Shown here: positions 1 through 7,119 of the stretch, in pieces
Layout of the letters: the number at the start of each line of letters is the position of its first letter
How positions within the stretch are numbered: the first letter of the stretch is position 1
Origin: a virus
IMG/VR virus record: IMGVR_UViG_3300032326_001228
Span: 1-45,764 of that record
DNA length: 45,764 nucleotides
Reading direction: 5' to 3' (one strand)
Program-made: the position numbers and the translations under genes
The notes under the pieces: generated by a model
What the model was told of the DNA's origin: nothing
The model's database searches: none
Seen by the model: the letters and a program-made list of their open reading frames with translations, nothing else

Positions 1-1
1 C

Positions 2-637
2 ATCCAAACCCCAGCCCATTTCATCATTTTCTATGGTGATAAGATTGCGTGCTTCGGGTGATAATCTAGGTAATACCTTAATGATACCTTCCGGTCCTTG
101 ACGACCCGATATATGAACATTGATCTTGCAACCATCTTGAAATTTTTTACCAAAACCCATCCAACGTGCCATACGCACATGATATTCAAATTCGTCTATG
201 CTTCTTTCCACTATGTCTGGATTATCAGATGCCAACACAGTAAACTGACCAGGATGAAAAGATATTTTAACATTGTGTTTGCGAGCCAAATCGCCTGCTT
301 CAGCAAAATGTTGTTCGCAATACTTGATTATGTCTGGCTTGTCCCAATAGTATCTCCAAGTGTTTTCAGTGGCCACTGGCAGTATGGGTGATGATATTCT
401 ACACATTCTTCTGCTCACAGGCAGTTCAGATACTTTTAATATTAAATTTTTGATGCCATCTATGTTGTGTTTGAACACAAATGCCAGTTTTTCTTCGGCT
501 TGAGCTTTGTGCTCATTCAACCAACGCACAGTGGTTGCTCTGGTATTGTAAGGACGTTCTAATTCTTCCAGTTGTTTCTTTTTAAGAGTTCTATCGTGAT
601 GAAACCATTGACAGCAGAAACCTATTCTTTTGATCAT
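2..637 (-). CDS. uvsE: UV damage endonuclease UvsE (partial, C-terminus beyond window)
   Basis: Only the N-terminal 212 residues are inside the window. The UvsE/UVDE family is a TIM-barrel metal endonuclease that nicks DNA 5' of UV photoproducts, and it is known from several T4-like phages. Seen here are GFCC at residues 6-9, SSPILP at 82-87, FHPGQFTVLAS at 127-137, NVHISG at 173-178 and TIENDE at 201-206, which carry His and Glu residues typical of the metal site. The ATG at 637 lies six bases after a TATACT box, so the mRNA is probably leaderless. The family usually has about 300 residues, so roughly a third is missing. It would act in repair of phage or host DNA in sunlit water. Confidence 0.88.
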   Translation of the reverse strand, partial: MIKRIGFCCQWFHHDRTLKKKQLEELERPYNTRATTVRWLNEHKAQAEEKLAFVFKHNIDGIKNLILKVSELPVSRRMCRISSPILPVATENTWRYYWDKPDIIKYCEQHFAEAGDLARKHNVKISFHPGQFTVLASDNPDIVERSIDEFEYHVRMARWMGFGKKFQDGCKINVHISGRQGPEGIIKVLPRLSPEARNLITIENDEMGWGLD

Positions 638-643
638 ACTATT

Positions 644-672
644 AGTATATGCGATATTTTGACTGCAGTCAA
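644..672 (-). promoter_or_regulatory. host-type early promoter of uvsE
   Basis: Reading the minus strand: TTGACT (672-667), 17-base spacer, TATACT (649-644), then 6 bases to the ATG at 637. Transcription should begin at or within a base or two of the start codon. Confidence 0.7.
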
Positions 673-686
673 TGTGAATTAAGTGG

Positions 687-1391
687 CTATTTCCAATGGG
701 TTTGACACCAAGGGTCCACACATTCTCTAGGATTGGGATCACCGTGAAACACAGCCACAGCAGTTTCTGATTTTATCTTGGGCTCACCTGGAGAGGTGAA
801 ATTTTTCTGTCCTGATTTTTGTCTCACCAGTTTGGGATTACCACGCATCTCCCATTTGTAACTTTGTATCCATTCATCTGGCCAAAACTGATAGTGTTTC
901 TTCACTTGATCAAACAGCCAGTCCTGATCTCCGTGAAATCTCTTGCTGGTGGTGTGTGGATCCTTAACGAAATTGTTGTAAAGTTGCGGATGTTGTCCTG
1001 TGACCCATCGTACCACACTGCTGTTCATTTTTTTCCATTCAGGTTGAAAACATCTATTGAAATCACGACACACGCAGAACTCTCCTGGTTTATATTCAAA
1101 CAGTTTGTCTATGTTTTTGAAAATAACCACATCCAGATCAATGAACAGTATGGTGCCTTGAATCTGTAGATTGGGGTTGAACAACATGGTTTTAAACCAC
1201 CAGCCTTTGAGTGGTATGTTGGGCAAAGGTAGTATGGTGATACCTGCGTCTATGCCTCGGGGATCTTCAGTGAAACACACAAATTCGTGCGGTGTGGTGA
1301 GATTACGCTGAGTCATTTTTCTCAGCACATTCACATATTCAGCATCATATTTGGTGCCGTGTTTGAGGCACACCACATATCTTTGGGACAT
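687..1391 (-). CDS. putative glycosyltransferase (GT-A fold, DxD)
   Basis: A 234-residue soluble protein. The segment LFIDLDVVIF (82-91) is the hydrophobic strand plus DxD motif that binds metal and nucleotide-sugar in GT-A transferases, and HGDQDWL (153-159) resembles the acceptor-side acidic motif of family 8-like enzymes. Substrate and acceptor cannot be read from sequence; possible targets are host envelope glycans, phage DNA bases or virion proteins. It lies just downstream of the QueD-like gene, with a late-type box overlapping that gene's stop region, so it can be read from its own late promoter or from the queD unit. No transmembrane segment is visible. The fold is likely; the exact reaction is unknown. 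Confidence 0.65.
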   Translation of the reverse strand: MSQRYVVCLKHGTKYDAEYVNVLRKMTQRNLTTPHEFVCFTEDPRGIDAGITILPLPNIPLKGWWFKTMLFNPNLQIQGTILFIDLDVVIFKNIDKLFEYKPGEFCVCRDFNRCFQPEWKKMNSSVVRWVTGQHPQLYNNFVKDPHTTSKRFHGDQDWLFDQVKKHYQFWPDEWIQSYKWEMRGNPKLVRQKSGQKNFTSPGEPKIKSETAVAVFHGDPNPRECVDPWCQTHWK

Positions 1392-1400
1392 ATTCCAGGA

Positions 1401-1408
1401 TATTTATT
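1401..1408 (-). promoter_or_regulatory. T4-type late promoter box
   Basis: Minus-strand AATAAATA, 9 bases before the ATG at 1391. Confidence 0.5.
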
Positions 1409-1932
1409 TAGGCTTCGTAGACAGCAGAATTTCCAGCGTGTTCGAAAACTTCCACAGATTTCAGTCGCACTCCCTGTCCCACAGGATATCTGCAATCAAA
1501 TCCTTTGCCGTTGGGCAGTTTGTATGTTTTGCCTGCTTTGAAAGTATTCAAAATTTTGTTCATCTCATTGTAAACCAGTTCACTGAATTTTTCACAGCCC
1601 ACTGCTTCCACAATTCTTATGTCACAAACTCCTCCTTCACTGTGGGTTCCTAACTCTGCTAATTTTTTAAACTTGTCTAGGTGTGGATCATCTTGTGCAA
1701 TCAATAATGTGTGATCAAACATATATTCACTCCATTCTTTGAATGCTTTGAGTCCACCAAAGTCCATAACCCAGTTGCGATCATCCAATGTTTCTGATTC
1801 AAAGATTAGTTTGATGCCAATGGAATATCCATGCAATAATGAACAATGTGAATGAGTACTGCGCCATTGTCTAAAAGCACAACTCAAACCTCTGTCGTTG
1901 CCGTATGTTTTTGTACTGTAATATTTTACCAT
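1408..1932 (-). CDS. 6-pyruvoyltetrahydropterin synthase / QueD-like protein
   Basis: A 174-residue member of the QueD/PTPS family, which acts on dihydroneopterin triphosphate; QueD makes 6-carboxytetrahydropterin on the way to 7-deazaguanines (queuosine, or modified phage DNA bases). Seen: HSHCSLLHGYS (27-37), the region of the zinc ligands; VMDFGGLKAF (55-64), the family's D-F motif; and VEVFEHAGNSAVY near the C-terminus. Odd: the usual HGH pair is HGY and the first zinc His position reads FRQ, so the metal site differs from E. coli QueD. The start at 1932 has a strong AAAGGAG ribosome site, and TATAAT (1979-1974) lies upstream. No FolE, QueE or QueC is in the window, so the role is open. 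Confidence 0.75.
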   Translation of the reverse strand: MVKYYSTKTYGNDRGLSCAFRQWRSTHSHCSLLHGYSIGIKLIFESETLDDRNWVMDFGGLKAFKEWSEYMFDHTLLIAQDDPHLDKFKKLAELGTHSEGGVCDIRIVEAVGCEKFSELVYNEMNKILNTFKAGKTYKLPNGKGFDCRYPVGQGVRLKSVEVFEHAGNSAVYEA

Positions 1933-1973
1933 ATTTTTCTCCTTTAATATGGTAGAAGAATTTTTAAAGAGGG

Positions 1974-1979
1974 ATTATA
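1974..1979 (-). promoter_or_regulatory. -10 box upstream of the QueD-like gene
   Basis: Minus-strand TATAAT about 40 bases before the ATG at 1932. The matching -35 is weak (TTGCAC at 15 bases or TTGATT at 19). Confidence 0.4.
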
Positions 1980-2034
1980 CCAAGTCCTCTGTGTGTGCAA
2001 TCAACATATATCGCAAACATCACATATTATTACA

Positions 2035-2619
2035 TTATTGCCGCAGCATTGTCAAGCTCTGATATGTCAAATTGGTATGATTCCAATCTTTGGGTTTGAT
2101 AAAGTTATCTGGCACATACAGCTGGAATTGCATTTTGGCATTTATCTCAAATATCTTGCTCAACTGATGTATCCAATATCTAGGATCCACTGCACGATCA
2201 CTGCTGCGATTGTAACCATGGGAGTCTTTGTACACATTGTTGATGTGTTCTCCCATGCCATACAAATCAAATCCCAAAAGATTGATTATTTCATTTTCAG
2301 TGTTCAATTGAGTGGCCAGCAGCACAGCATAAGGACCACTGCCCCAGTGTATGGGTTGATCCTGTCTCAACTCACTGTCATAAGGCAGTGTGGGCAGAGA
2401 TTTCAATAATGGATGCATGTGAATATATTCTGGTCTGGTGTATACTGCAGTCTTTTGCAGATCTGTTTCAGCAATGGATTCCAACACCATTTTGCGATCA
2501 CAACAGATCAGATGATTCATCGACCAATCACGTAATATGGCATTGCAGCCTATTTTTATTTGATCGATCCTATCAAGATTGATATTTTTTCTGCTTTCAC
2601 CATTGCCTATCACAAACAT
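2035..2619 (-). CDS. DUF115/sialyltransferase-like protein
   Basis: A 194-residue protein from the ATG at 2619. The N-terminus FVIGNGESRKNI resembles the glycine-rich nucleotide-binding opening of DUF115 (MptE-like) and some sialyltransferase-like proteins. GSGPYAVLLA, LLGFDLYG and INNVYKD in the middle fit that Rossmann-like fold. I cannot name a substrate. The start was chosen because an AATAAATA late box ends five bases before it; an in-frame ATG further upstream (2691) would put the promoter inside the gene. With the glycosyltransferase at 687-1391 it may belong to a surface-sugar or glycan-modifying set. The neighbour on the other strand begins 26 bases away. Confidence 0.6.
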   Translation of the reverse strand: MFVIGNGESRKNINLDRIDQIKIGCNAILRDWSMNHLICCDRKMVLESIAETDLQKTAVYTRPEYIHMHPLLKSLPTLPYDSELRQDQPIHWGSGPYAVLLATQLNTENEIINLLGFDLYGMGEHINNVYKDSHGYNRSSDRAVDPRYWIHQLSKIFEINAKMQFQLYVPDNFIKPKDWNHTNLTYQSLTMLRQ

Positions 2620-2624
2620 GTGAA

Positions 2625-2637
2625 TATTTATTAAATA
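2625..2637. promoter_or_regulatory. overlapping divergent late promoters
   Basis: Minus strand: AATAAATA (2632-2625), 5 bases before the ATG at 2619. Plus strand: ATTAAATA (2630-2637), 7 bases before the ATG at 2645. The two boxes share three base pairs and drive genes in opposite directions. Confidence 0.55.
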
Positions 2638-2644
2638 CACATAT

Positions 2645-3091
2645 ATGTCCATGCAATCACACATCAAACTCTGGATACAGCATCTCAGCAATCCACAAGA
2701 AAATCTAGGTGGTTTATCGGTGTGTCCCTATGCTGCCCGTGCTCGATACAAAATATTGAATCGCGTGAAGAAACTCATAAAGTTTGAACGGGATCAACAT
2801 CTGTTGGACACTGTGGATGTGCTGTTGTATCTTAAAGAATTTCGCATGAAAAAATCTAAGATGTATGAGTTATGCGATCAGCTGAATGACACTCACAAAG
2901 AATATGTTTTTCTGGCAGATCACTGGGAGGTTGAAACCAACATCAAAGATGTACGCACCAATAATGGACTGTACAATTTAATACTGTGTCAAAAGAGATC
3001 CAAATTGGAAAATGCAAGACGATTTCTGCAATCTAAAGATTATTACAGTTATTGGAGTAAGAAGTATCTAAAAGATGTGATGAGCACTTAG
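2645..3091 (+). CDS. hypothetical basic phage protein
   Basis: A 148-residue plus-strand protein in a minus-strand neighbourhood. It contains LGGLSVCPYAARARY near residues 21-35, then Lys/Arg-rich helical sequence and a C-terminal Tyr/Lys-rich tail (YYSYWSKKYLKD). The G-G-x-x-V-C-P-Y-A pattern resembles a short conserved motif of small proteins of unknown function, which is not enough to assign activity. The start at 2645 is supported by a late-type box seven bases upstream; ATG 2651 is an alternative. It ends two bases before the stop of the convergent fibre gene. The strand has no better gene, and codon composition matches neighbours, so I take it as real. Confidence 0.55.
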   Translation: MSMQSHIKLWIQHLSNPQENLGGLSVCPYAARARYKILNRVKKLIKFERDQHLLDTVDVLLYLKEFRMKKSKMYELCDQLNDTHKEYVFLADHWEVETNIKDVRTNNGLYNLILCQKRSKLENARRFLQSKDYYSYWSKKYLKDVMST

Positions 3092-3092
3092 A

Positions 3093-3983
3093 TTAGTTTG
3101 ATATAGTGCCGAATGATTTCCACTGTCCTGGATTGCCAGTGGCCACACACACCCAACCGATAGTTGCGCCTGCTGATGGAGCACTGTTCCAAATAATATC
3201 TCCCACGCTGTAAGCACCTGCAACAGGTATGCCACTGCTCACTTCGAATTTTTTGTTTTGAAATTTAACTGCACCTGATGTACTCAAACTCACATCTGAT
3301 TCCACACTGGTAACACCTATGCCCACTCTGCCATACATATTAATTTTGGTTTCAGTGTTGCCTTTCAATCCCAAAGTGATATTGCCATTGGCAGTGATTG
3401 TGATTCTATCTGTGTTATCAGTTTTGATGTTTAATCCACTGTTGGTGTGAGTGCCTATGTCTGCAGCAGCCACTCCTGGTTGTACTATAAATTCCACTGT
3501 GTTGCTGGCTACACTCAATGTGGCATTGGGAGTTTCTATGCCTATGCCCAATCTGTTCAAACCTGAATCAAATATCACAAATTGACTCACATTCAAGTTG
3601 CCAGACACCACCAAGTTGTTCAGTGTGCCTACTTGACGCAGATTAGATTTGGTCACTGTGCGTCCCAATTCATTCACGGTCAACACTGGTGTGTTGTCTA
3701 TCATGTAAGATTGTTCTGGTTTTAAATCTATGCTGACATTGCTCCACAGCCTGTCAGGTGTGGGTTGCAGATTGAAATATTTGGTTTGACCCACTCCAGT
3801 CCACTGCAAACCTTTGCCATAGATACCGTTGTCTGCTGTGCCGAAGAATTCAATGGGTTTTTCTTGAATATGTTTGTTGTTGATGGCATCCGCTGCAGAT
3901 TGTGCCAACTGTTTTAAACCAGTGGTAAATTCATCTGCTCCTTTATTAACTGATGCTATATTGCGTTCAATGGATTTTGACAT
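3093..3983 (-). CDS. virion fibre-like structural protein
   Basis: A 296-residue protein with short repetitive beta-strand stretches typical of trimeric phage fibres. The N-terminus is helical and could be an attachment region. Residues from about 120 on show SGNLNVSQF, LGIGIETPNATLSV, TITANGNITLG and GRVGIGVTSV, the repeated G-I-G-x-x-x-P/V pattern common in tail-fibre and head-fibre shafts. The C-terminal IGWVCVATGNPGQWKSFG resembles the tip segment often seen in marine fibre proteins. A perfect TATAAATA box five bases before the ATG makes it a late, probably leaderless, transcript. Whether it is a tail or head fibre cannot be told here. Confidence 0.65.
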   Translation of the reverse strand: MSKSIERNIASVNKGADEFTTGLKQLAQSAADAINNKHIQEKPIEFFGTADNGIYGKGLQWTGVGQTKYFNLQPTPDRLWSNVSIDLKPEQSYMIDNTPVLTVNELGRTVTKSNLRQVGTLNNLVVSGNLNVSQFVIFDSGLNRLGIGIETPNATLSVASNTVEFIVQPGVAAADIGTHTNSGLNIKTDNTDRITITANGNITLGLKGNTETKINMYGRVGIGVTSVESDVSLSTSGAVKFQNKKFEVSSGIPVAGAYSVGDIIWNSAPSAGATIGWVCVATGNPGQWKSFGTISN

Positions 3984-3988
3984 ACTAC

Positions 3989-3996
3989 TATTTATA
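3989..3996 (-). promoter_or_regulatory. late promoter, perfect TATAAATA
   Basis: Minus-strand TATAAATA, 5 bases before the ATG at 3983. By analogy with T4, transcription would start at the A of the ATG. Confidence 0.7.
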
Positions 3997-3997
3997 T

Positions 3998-4867
3998 CTA
4001 AACTTTTAATAATATGGTGTCAGGATTGATGCGTCCTGTGAGTGCTATTTCCATGCTCTTAATTTCACTGAAAAAAGTCTTGGATTTAACAGGTCCACAC
4101 TTCATAAATTCAGACAGTTGTTCTTCAGGCTTTCTAAGAGTCTTTTGTACGCTTTTTTCTGGGTCAAATCCTTGCACAGAAGTACCTTTTACATTCAATC
4201 CTGTGCCCTCTCTGTTAAGACCTCTAGGATCCAACACACTGGCCACATATATGCCCAATTTTCTAGTTTTTGTGTTGAACACCCACAGTTGTTCAGCAGT
4301 GATGATGTCTTTGGGATCAATGCTTTTTAAATTGTATTTGGTGTCTTCTTTGGAATATTGCAGTTTGGATACCAACTTGTCTTTGCTGATGGGCTTCTTT
4401 TTGCGTGGTTTACGATTGGCATTGGCAATGTCTATCATATAATCGCAGGCTTTGAATATGTTATCGTGGGCTTTGATACCTTTTTCTATCACTTCATTGC
4501 TGATGTCTTCGTATGATTCCAACAGTTGTCTTTCTTCAGAATCACCCTCTCCTTCTTCATCTATTTCTTTGAATTTTAAATTTTTCTTTCTTAATTCTAA
4601 TAAATCTTTGTATTCTTTGTATTGTGTTTCATACATTTCTATTATTTTACGAGCATGTACTCCACCCACTTTTTCTTTTTTAAAATGATCTATCAATTGA
4701 AATGTTTCAGGATTGAATCTATCAGGCATAGTGATCAATCTTTCCAACCAGTCTTCTATTGGCACAACTATTTCACGCACTCTCTCTGCGATTCTGTCTT
4801 GAATGCTGGGACGATATTTTTCTGCTGTATCACTCATGCTATAACAGCTATATAGCCATTTGAGCAT
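3998..4867 (-). CDS. hypothetical helical phage protein
   Basis: A 289-residue charged, mostly helical protein with no domain I recognise. Residues about 75-145 look like a coiled coil (KEYKDLLELRKKNLKFKEI and onward). A basic patch RKPRKKKPISKDK follows. The C-terminal half has beta-rich stretches (QLWVFNTKTRKLGIYVAS, MEIALTGRINPDTILLKV). That mix suggests a virion assembly or neck/tail component, but this is inference. A TCTAAATA box lies ten bases before the ATG at 4867; an inner ATG at 4837 (MSDTAEKY) is an alternative start, and neither has a clear ribosome site. It ends 15 bases before the fibre gene start, which has its own promoter. Confidence 0.6.
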   Translation of the reverse strand: MLKWLYSCYSMSDTAEKYRPSIQDRIAERVREIVVPIEDWLERLITMPDRFNPETFQLIDHFKKEKVGGVHARKIIEMYETQYKEYKDLLELRKKNLKFKEIDEEGEGDSEERQLLESYEDISNEVIEKGIKAHDNIFKACDYMIDIANANRKPRKKKPISKDKLVSKLQYSKEDTKYNLKSIDPKDIITAEQLWVFNTKTRKLGIYVASVLDPRGLNREGTGLNVKGTSVQGFDPEKSVQKTLRKPEEQLSEFMKCGPVKSKTFFSEIKSMEIALTGRINPDTILLKV

Positions 4868-4876
4868 AAAATCAAC

Positions 4877-5092
4877 CTATTTAGATGTGTTGTCTTGATC
4901 TTGTTGATTTTTTTCTTTGTGTTTGAGTATGTCTTCCCACAGTGCGATAGTGGCTGCATTTAATTTTTTGCACTCTTCCAGTATGATACAGATACTTTTG
5001 GAATACCATCTTTCACACAAATACCATCCTATACAAACACCTATCATTATTAATAATACAATGCCCATAATTAGTGCTGCGTCAGAACTCAT
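4877..5092 (-). CDS. small membrane protein
   Basis: A 71-residue protein with one strong transmembrane helix at residues about 5-26 (ALIMGIVLLIMIGVCIGWYL) and a hydrophilic helical tail rich in Lys, Glu and Gln. Function unknown; the layout (short outside, helix, charged cytoplasmic tail) fits an inner-membrane phage protein. Its ATG overlaps the stop of the upstream gene by four bases (ATGA), so it is translationally coupled. It is last in a chain of four tiny genes below DNA ligase. Confidence 0.6.
   Translation of the reverse strand: MSSDAALIMGIVLLIMIGVCIGWYLCERWYSKSICIILEECKKLNAATIALWEDILKHKEKNQQDQDNTSK
4878..4885 (-). promoter_or_regulatory. late promoter box
   Basis: Minus-strand TCTAAATA, 10 bases before the ATG at 4867, inside the 3' end of the preceding gene. 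Confidence 0.45.
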
Positions 5093-5304
5093 TTTTTCTC
5101 CTGTAATATTTGTTTGGGTGTTTTACTGCCGGGATCCAGCTTGGTTACTCTACAACTGAATAATTTTTTAGGACCTTTGTTGGTGTATATGATTGGTTGA
5201 CCATATTCATCCACTTTTATGTCTTTAATCTGTGTGGTCACGTTTCTAAAACGACCCACAGCCACATAGTCTCCCACTGATATTTCTATTGTGTATTTTT
5301 TCAT
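5089..5304 (-). CDS. small hypothetical protein (beta-rich)
   Basis: A 71-residue protein with alternating hydrophobic residues (YTIEISVGDYVAVGRF, PIIYTNKGPKKLFS) that suggests a small beta-barrel, similar in style to KOW/SH3-like folds. GDYVAVGRFRNVTTQIKDI looks like the ligand-binding loop of such barrels, but I do not recognise a named family. It overlaps both neighbours by four bases (ATGA junctions), so it is made as part of the ligase-region operon. Function unknown. Confidence 0.55.
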   Translation of the reverse strand: MKKYTIEISVGDYVAVGRFRNVTTQIKDIKVDEYGQPIIYTNKGPKKLFSCRVTKLDPGSKTPKQILQEKK

Positions 5305-5588
5305 TCGTGTTCTCCTCCCAATCCTCTGCCATTATAGCCGTCAATTCTTTGATTTAATTTTTTTCTTGTGAAGATTACACCACCTATCACCAAAGCATGA
5401 GCAATTACACTGGTGGTCGCAGTGATTCCAAATGCAATAAACTCTGCTACAATAAGTGCAAAAATGAAAGCCCACATTGTGGCAAGAGTCATTAGAATTT
5501 GAAATCTTGTGACTTTGGGCAAAGTGGTATTGAATGCTTTGTTTTCATCAAACAGTTCCGGCAATAGTTTTTTTATTATTGAGTACAT
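5301..5588 (-). CDS. small membrane protein with two helices
   Basis: A 95-residue protein from the ATG at 5588, which follows the upstream stop directly. After an amphipathic start (YSIIKKLLPELF), residues about 35-55 (MTLATMWAFIFALIVAEFIAF) and 57-76 (ITATTSVIAHALVIGGVIF) form two transmembrane helices. The tail is basic, then ends GRGLGGEHE. It could be a holin-like or membrane-anchoring protein, but the better holin candidate is at 18346. Four-base overlap with the next gene. An upstream in-frame ATG (5618) lies inside the preceding gene and is less likely. Confidence 0.55.
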   Translation of the reverse strand: MYSIIKKLLPELFDENKAFNTTLPKVTRFQILMTLATMWAFIFALIVAEFIAFGITATTSVIAHALVIGGVIFTRKKLNQRIDGYNGRGLGGEHE

Positions 5589-5589
5589 A

Positions 5590-5778
5590 TTATTTGAACA
5601 GTTTTTTAAATTTTTCAATGCTGTTGCTCAAAGGTGCATACACATTTTCAATAAATGTGATATGTCGGCTCAGTTTAGCATCCAAAGCATCTATCTTATG
5701 ATTGATCTGTTGCATTTCTTTGAGAAATAGTTTCTTGTTGTCTGCCATTGCTTTTTTAATGATCTCTAATTCACTCAC
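5590..5778 (-). CDS. small coiled-coil protein
   Basis: A 62-residue, all-helical protein with heptad-like spacing (LEIIKKAMADNKKLFLKEM, INHKIDALDAKL). It starts inside the last bases of the DNA ligase gene (ATGA overlap), so its translation is coupled to ligase. No catalytic motif. It may pair with the two-helix membrane protein that follows, since coiled-coil plus membrane pairs are frequent in phage operons, but that is a guess. Confidence 0.55.
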   Translation of the reverse strand: MSELEIIKKAMADNKKLFLKEMQQINHKIDALDAKLSRHITFIENVYAPLSNSIEKFKKLFK

Positions 5779-7109
5779 AGTTTTTCTCCCTTTGTGAATC
5801 CTCTAAACTTCATAAATCTTGGAAAACGCAACGAATATTCATTCACAGCATCTTGATTCTGTGTGACTGCATCTGCTCTCACTTCAATCACTTGTCCAAT
5901 TAATGCATCTTTGTCTTTCCAAAATTCGTCTCGTTCTTCATCGGTCAATCCTGAACCCACATTGGATTTGATTAATTTATTATCATCCATGCCTTCCACA
6001 ATGAATGCTCCCAGTTTGCCCACATTCTTGCCTGTGCCTTCTTCCACAGATTTCACAGTCAAGCTCACTTCAATAAATGGTTTTAATTTTAACCAAGCAT
6101 GACTTCTTTTGCATTCGTATGAAGCATCCACATCTTTGATCATGATGCCTTCATATCCACCTTCTACTGCCCTCTTATTAACCTCTGTGTAAGTCTTTTG
6201 TCCTTCTGCTGTGTCCAAGTCCACAATTTCATGAGCCAACACTGTAACGGCGTTTAAATCATTCTTGTGTTGATCATACCAAGCCTTCAGCATGATGGTT
6301 CTATCTGTTTGTTTCTTATCCCAATATCCTTCCATAAAATTAGACAATGGTAAGAAATCAAACAAATGCAACACAGCATCCAAAGCACCTGCTGATTCTT
6401 TACGATGTACCTGTTTCATTAAATCTTGAAAGTTTTCACTCATCACTTCACCATCCAATACCAATGGATAGGGAGGAGGTGATTTTTTAACCACCAGTGA
6501 TATCTGTTCTGAGATGTGTCCAAAGTTGGTAAACTCTTTGCCATTACGACTGAACATGTCCACTTTGCCATCTGGATACACAATAGTGATCACTCTCACA
6601 CCATCCAATTTAACTTCCAACATTTTCTTACCCACCAACTTCTTTTCGTGGTTGGCGCTGTCATGTGCTAATTGGCAAGTGAATACTGGCACTTCATATT
6701 TTTTAAATTTGTTCTTAGTAGCCACACTGTTCACAGTTTTTTCACTCACTCCACATCTAAGATCTTTGATTAGTATTCTTCTGTAAAAACCATTCCATTG
6801 TTCTGCTGTGGCTGAACTCATCACAAGATTAATGGCATCACGAGCCGCATGACCTGTGAGCTCTCTACGATGTAATTGTTCTGCCAATTGTTTGAATATC
6901 TTCCATTCGCATCCTTGAGCAGATATCACGGAGTCTTTTTCAGGCACTTGCTTAACACCAAATGTGTACAGTTTGTCCAAACACATACGCACACCTTCAA
7001 AGAACTCATCCAATCCTTCCTGCATGGCTGACAACAGAATGGCTTCCTTGGCCAATCTGCTGTTGTCTGCTTCCAATTTAGCAATTACTTGTTGCGGTTG
7101 AGTTCTCAT
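5775..7109 (-). CDS. ATP-dependent DNA ligase (T4 gp30 family)
   Basis: A 444-residue ATP DNA ligase that seals nicks during phage replication and repair. Domains in order: N-terminal helical DNA-binding domain (about 1-140), adenylation domain and OB-fold. Motif I is VKLDGVR with catalytic Lys167; motif III is VLDGEVM (218-224); motif IV is EGIMIKD; motif V is WLKLKP. The OB part ends near RFPRFMKFRGF. Length is a little below T4 gp30 (487) but all catalytic motifs are present. It starts 11 bases after the AAA ATPase stop without a clear ribosome site and is followed by four coupled small genes, so all share the promoter at 8160-8188. Confidence 0.95.
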   Translation of the reverse strand: MRTQPQQVIAKLEADNSRLAKEAILLSAMQEGLDEFFEGVRMCLDKLYTFGVKQVPEKDSVISAQGCEWKIFKQLAEQLHRRELTGHAARDAINLVMSSATAEQWNGFYRRILIKDLRCGVSEKTVNSVATKNKFKKYEVPVFTCQLAHDSANHEKKLVGKKMLEVKLDGVRVITIVYPDGKVDMFSRNGKEFTNFGHISEQISLVVKKSPPPYPLVLDGEVMSENFQDLMKQVHRKESAGALDAVLHLFDFLPLSNFMEGYWDKKQTDRTIMLKAWYDQHKNDLNAVTVLAHEIVDLDTAEGQKTYTEVNKRAVEGGYEGIMIKDVDASYECKRSHAWLKLKPFIEVSLTVKSVEEGTGKNVGKLGAFIVEGMDDNKLIKSNVGSGLTDEERDEFWKDKDALIGQVIEVRADAVTQNQDAVNEYSLRFPRFMKFRGFTKGEKL

Positions 7110-7119
7110 TTTACTACTA

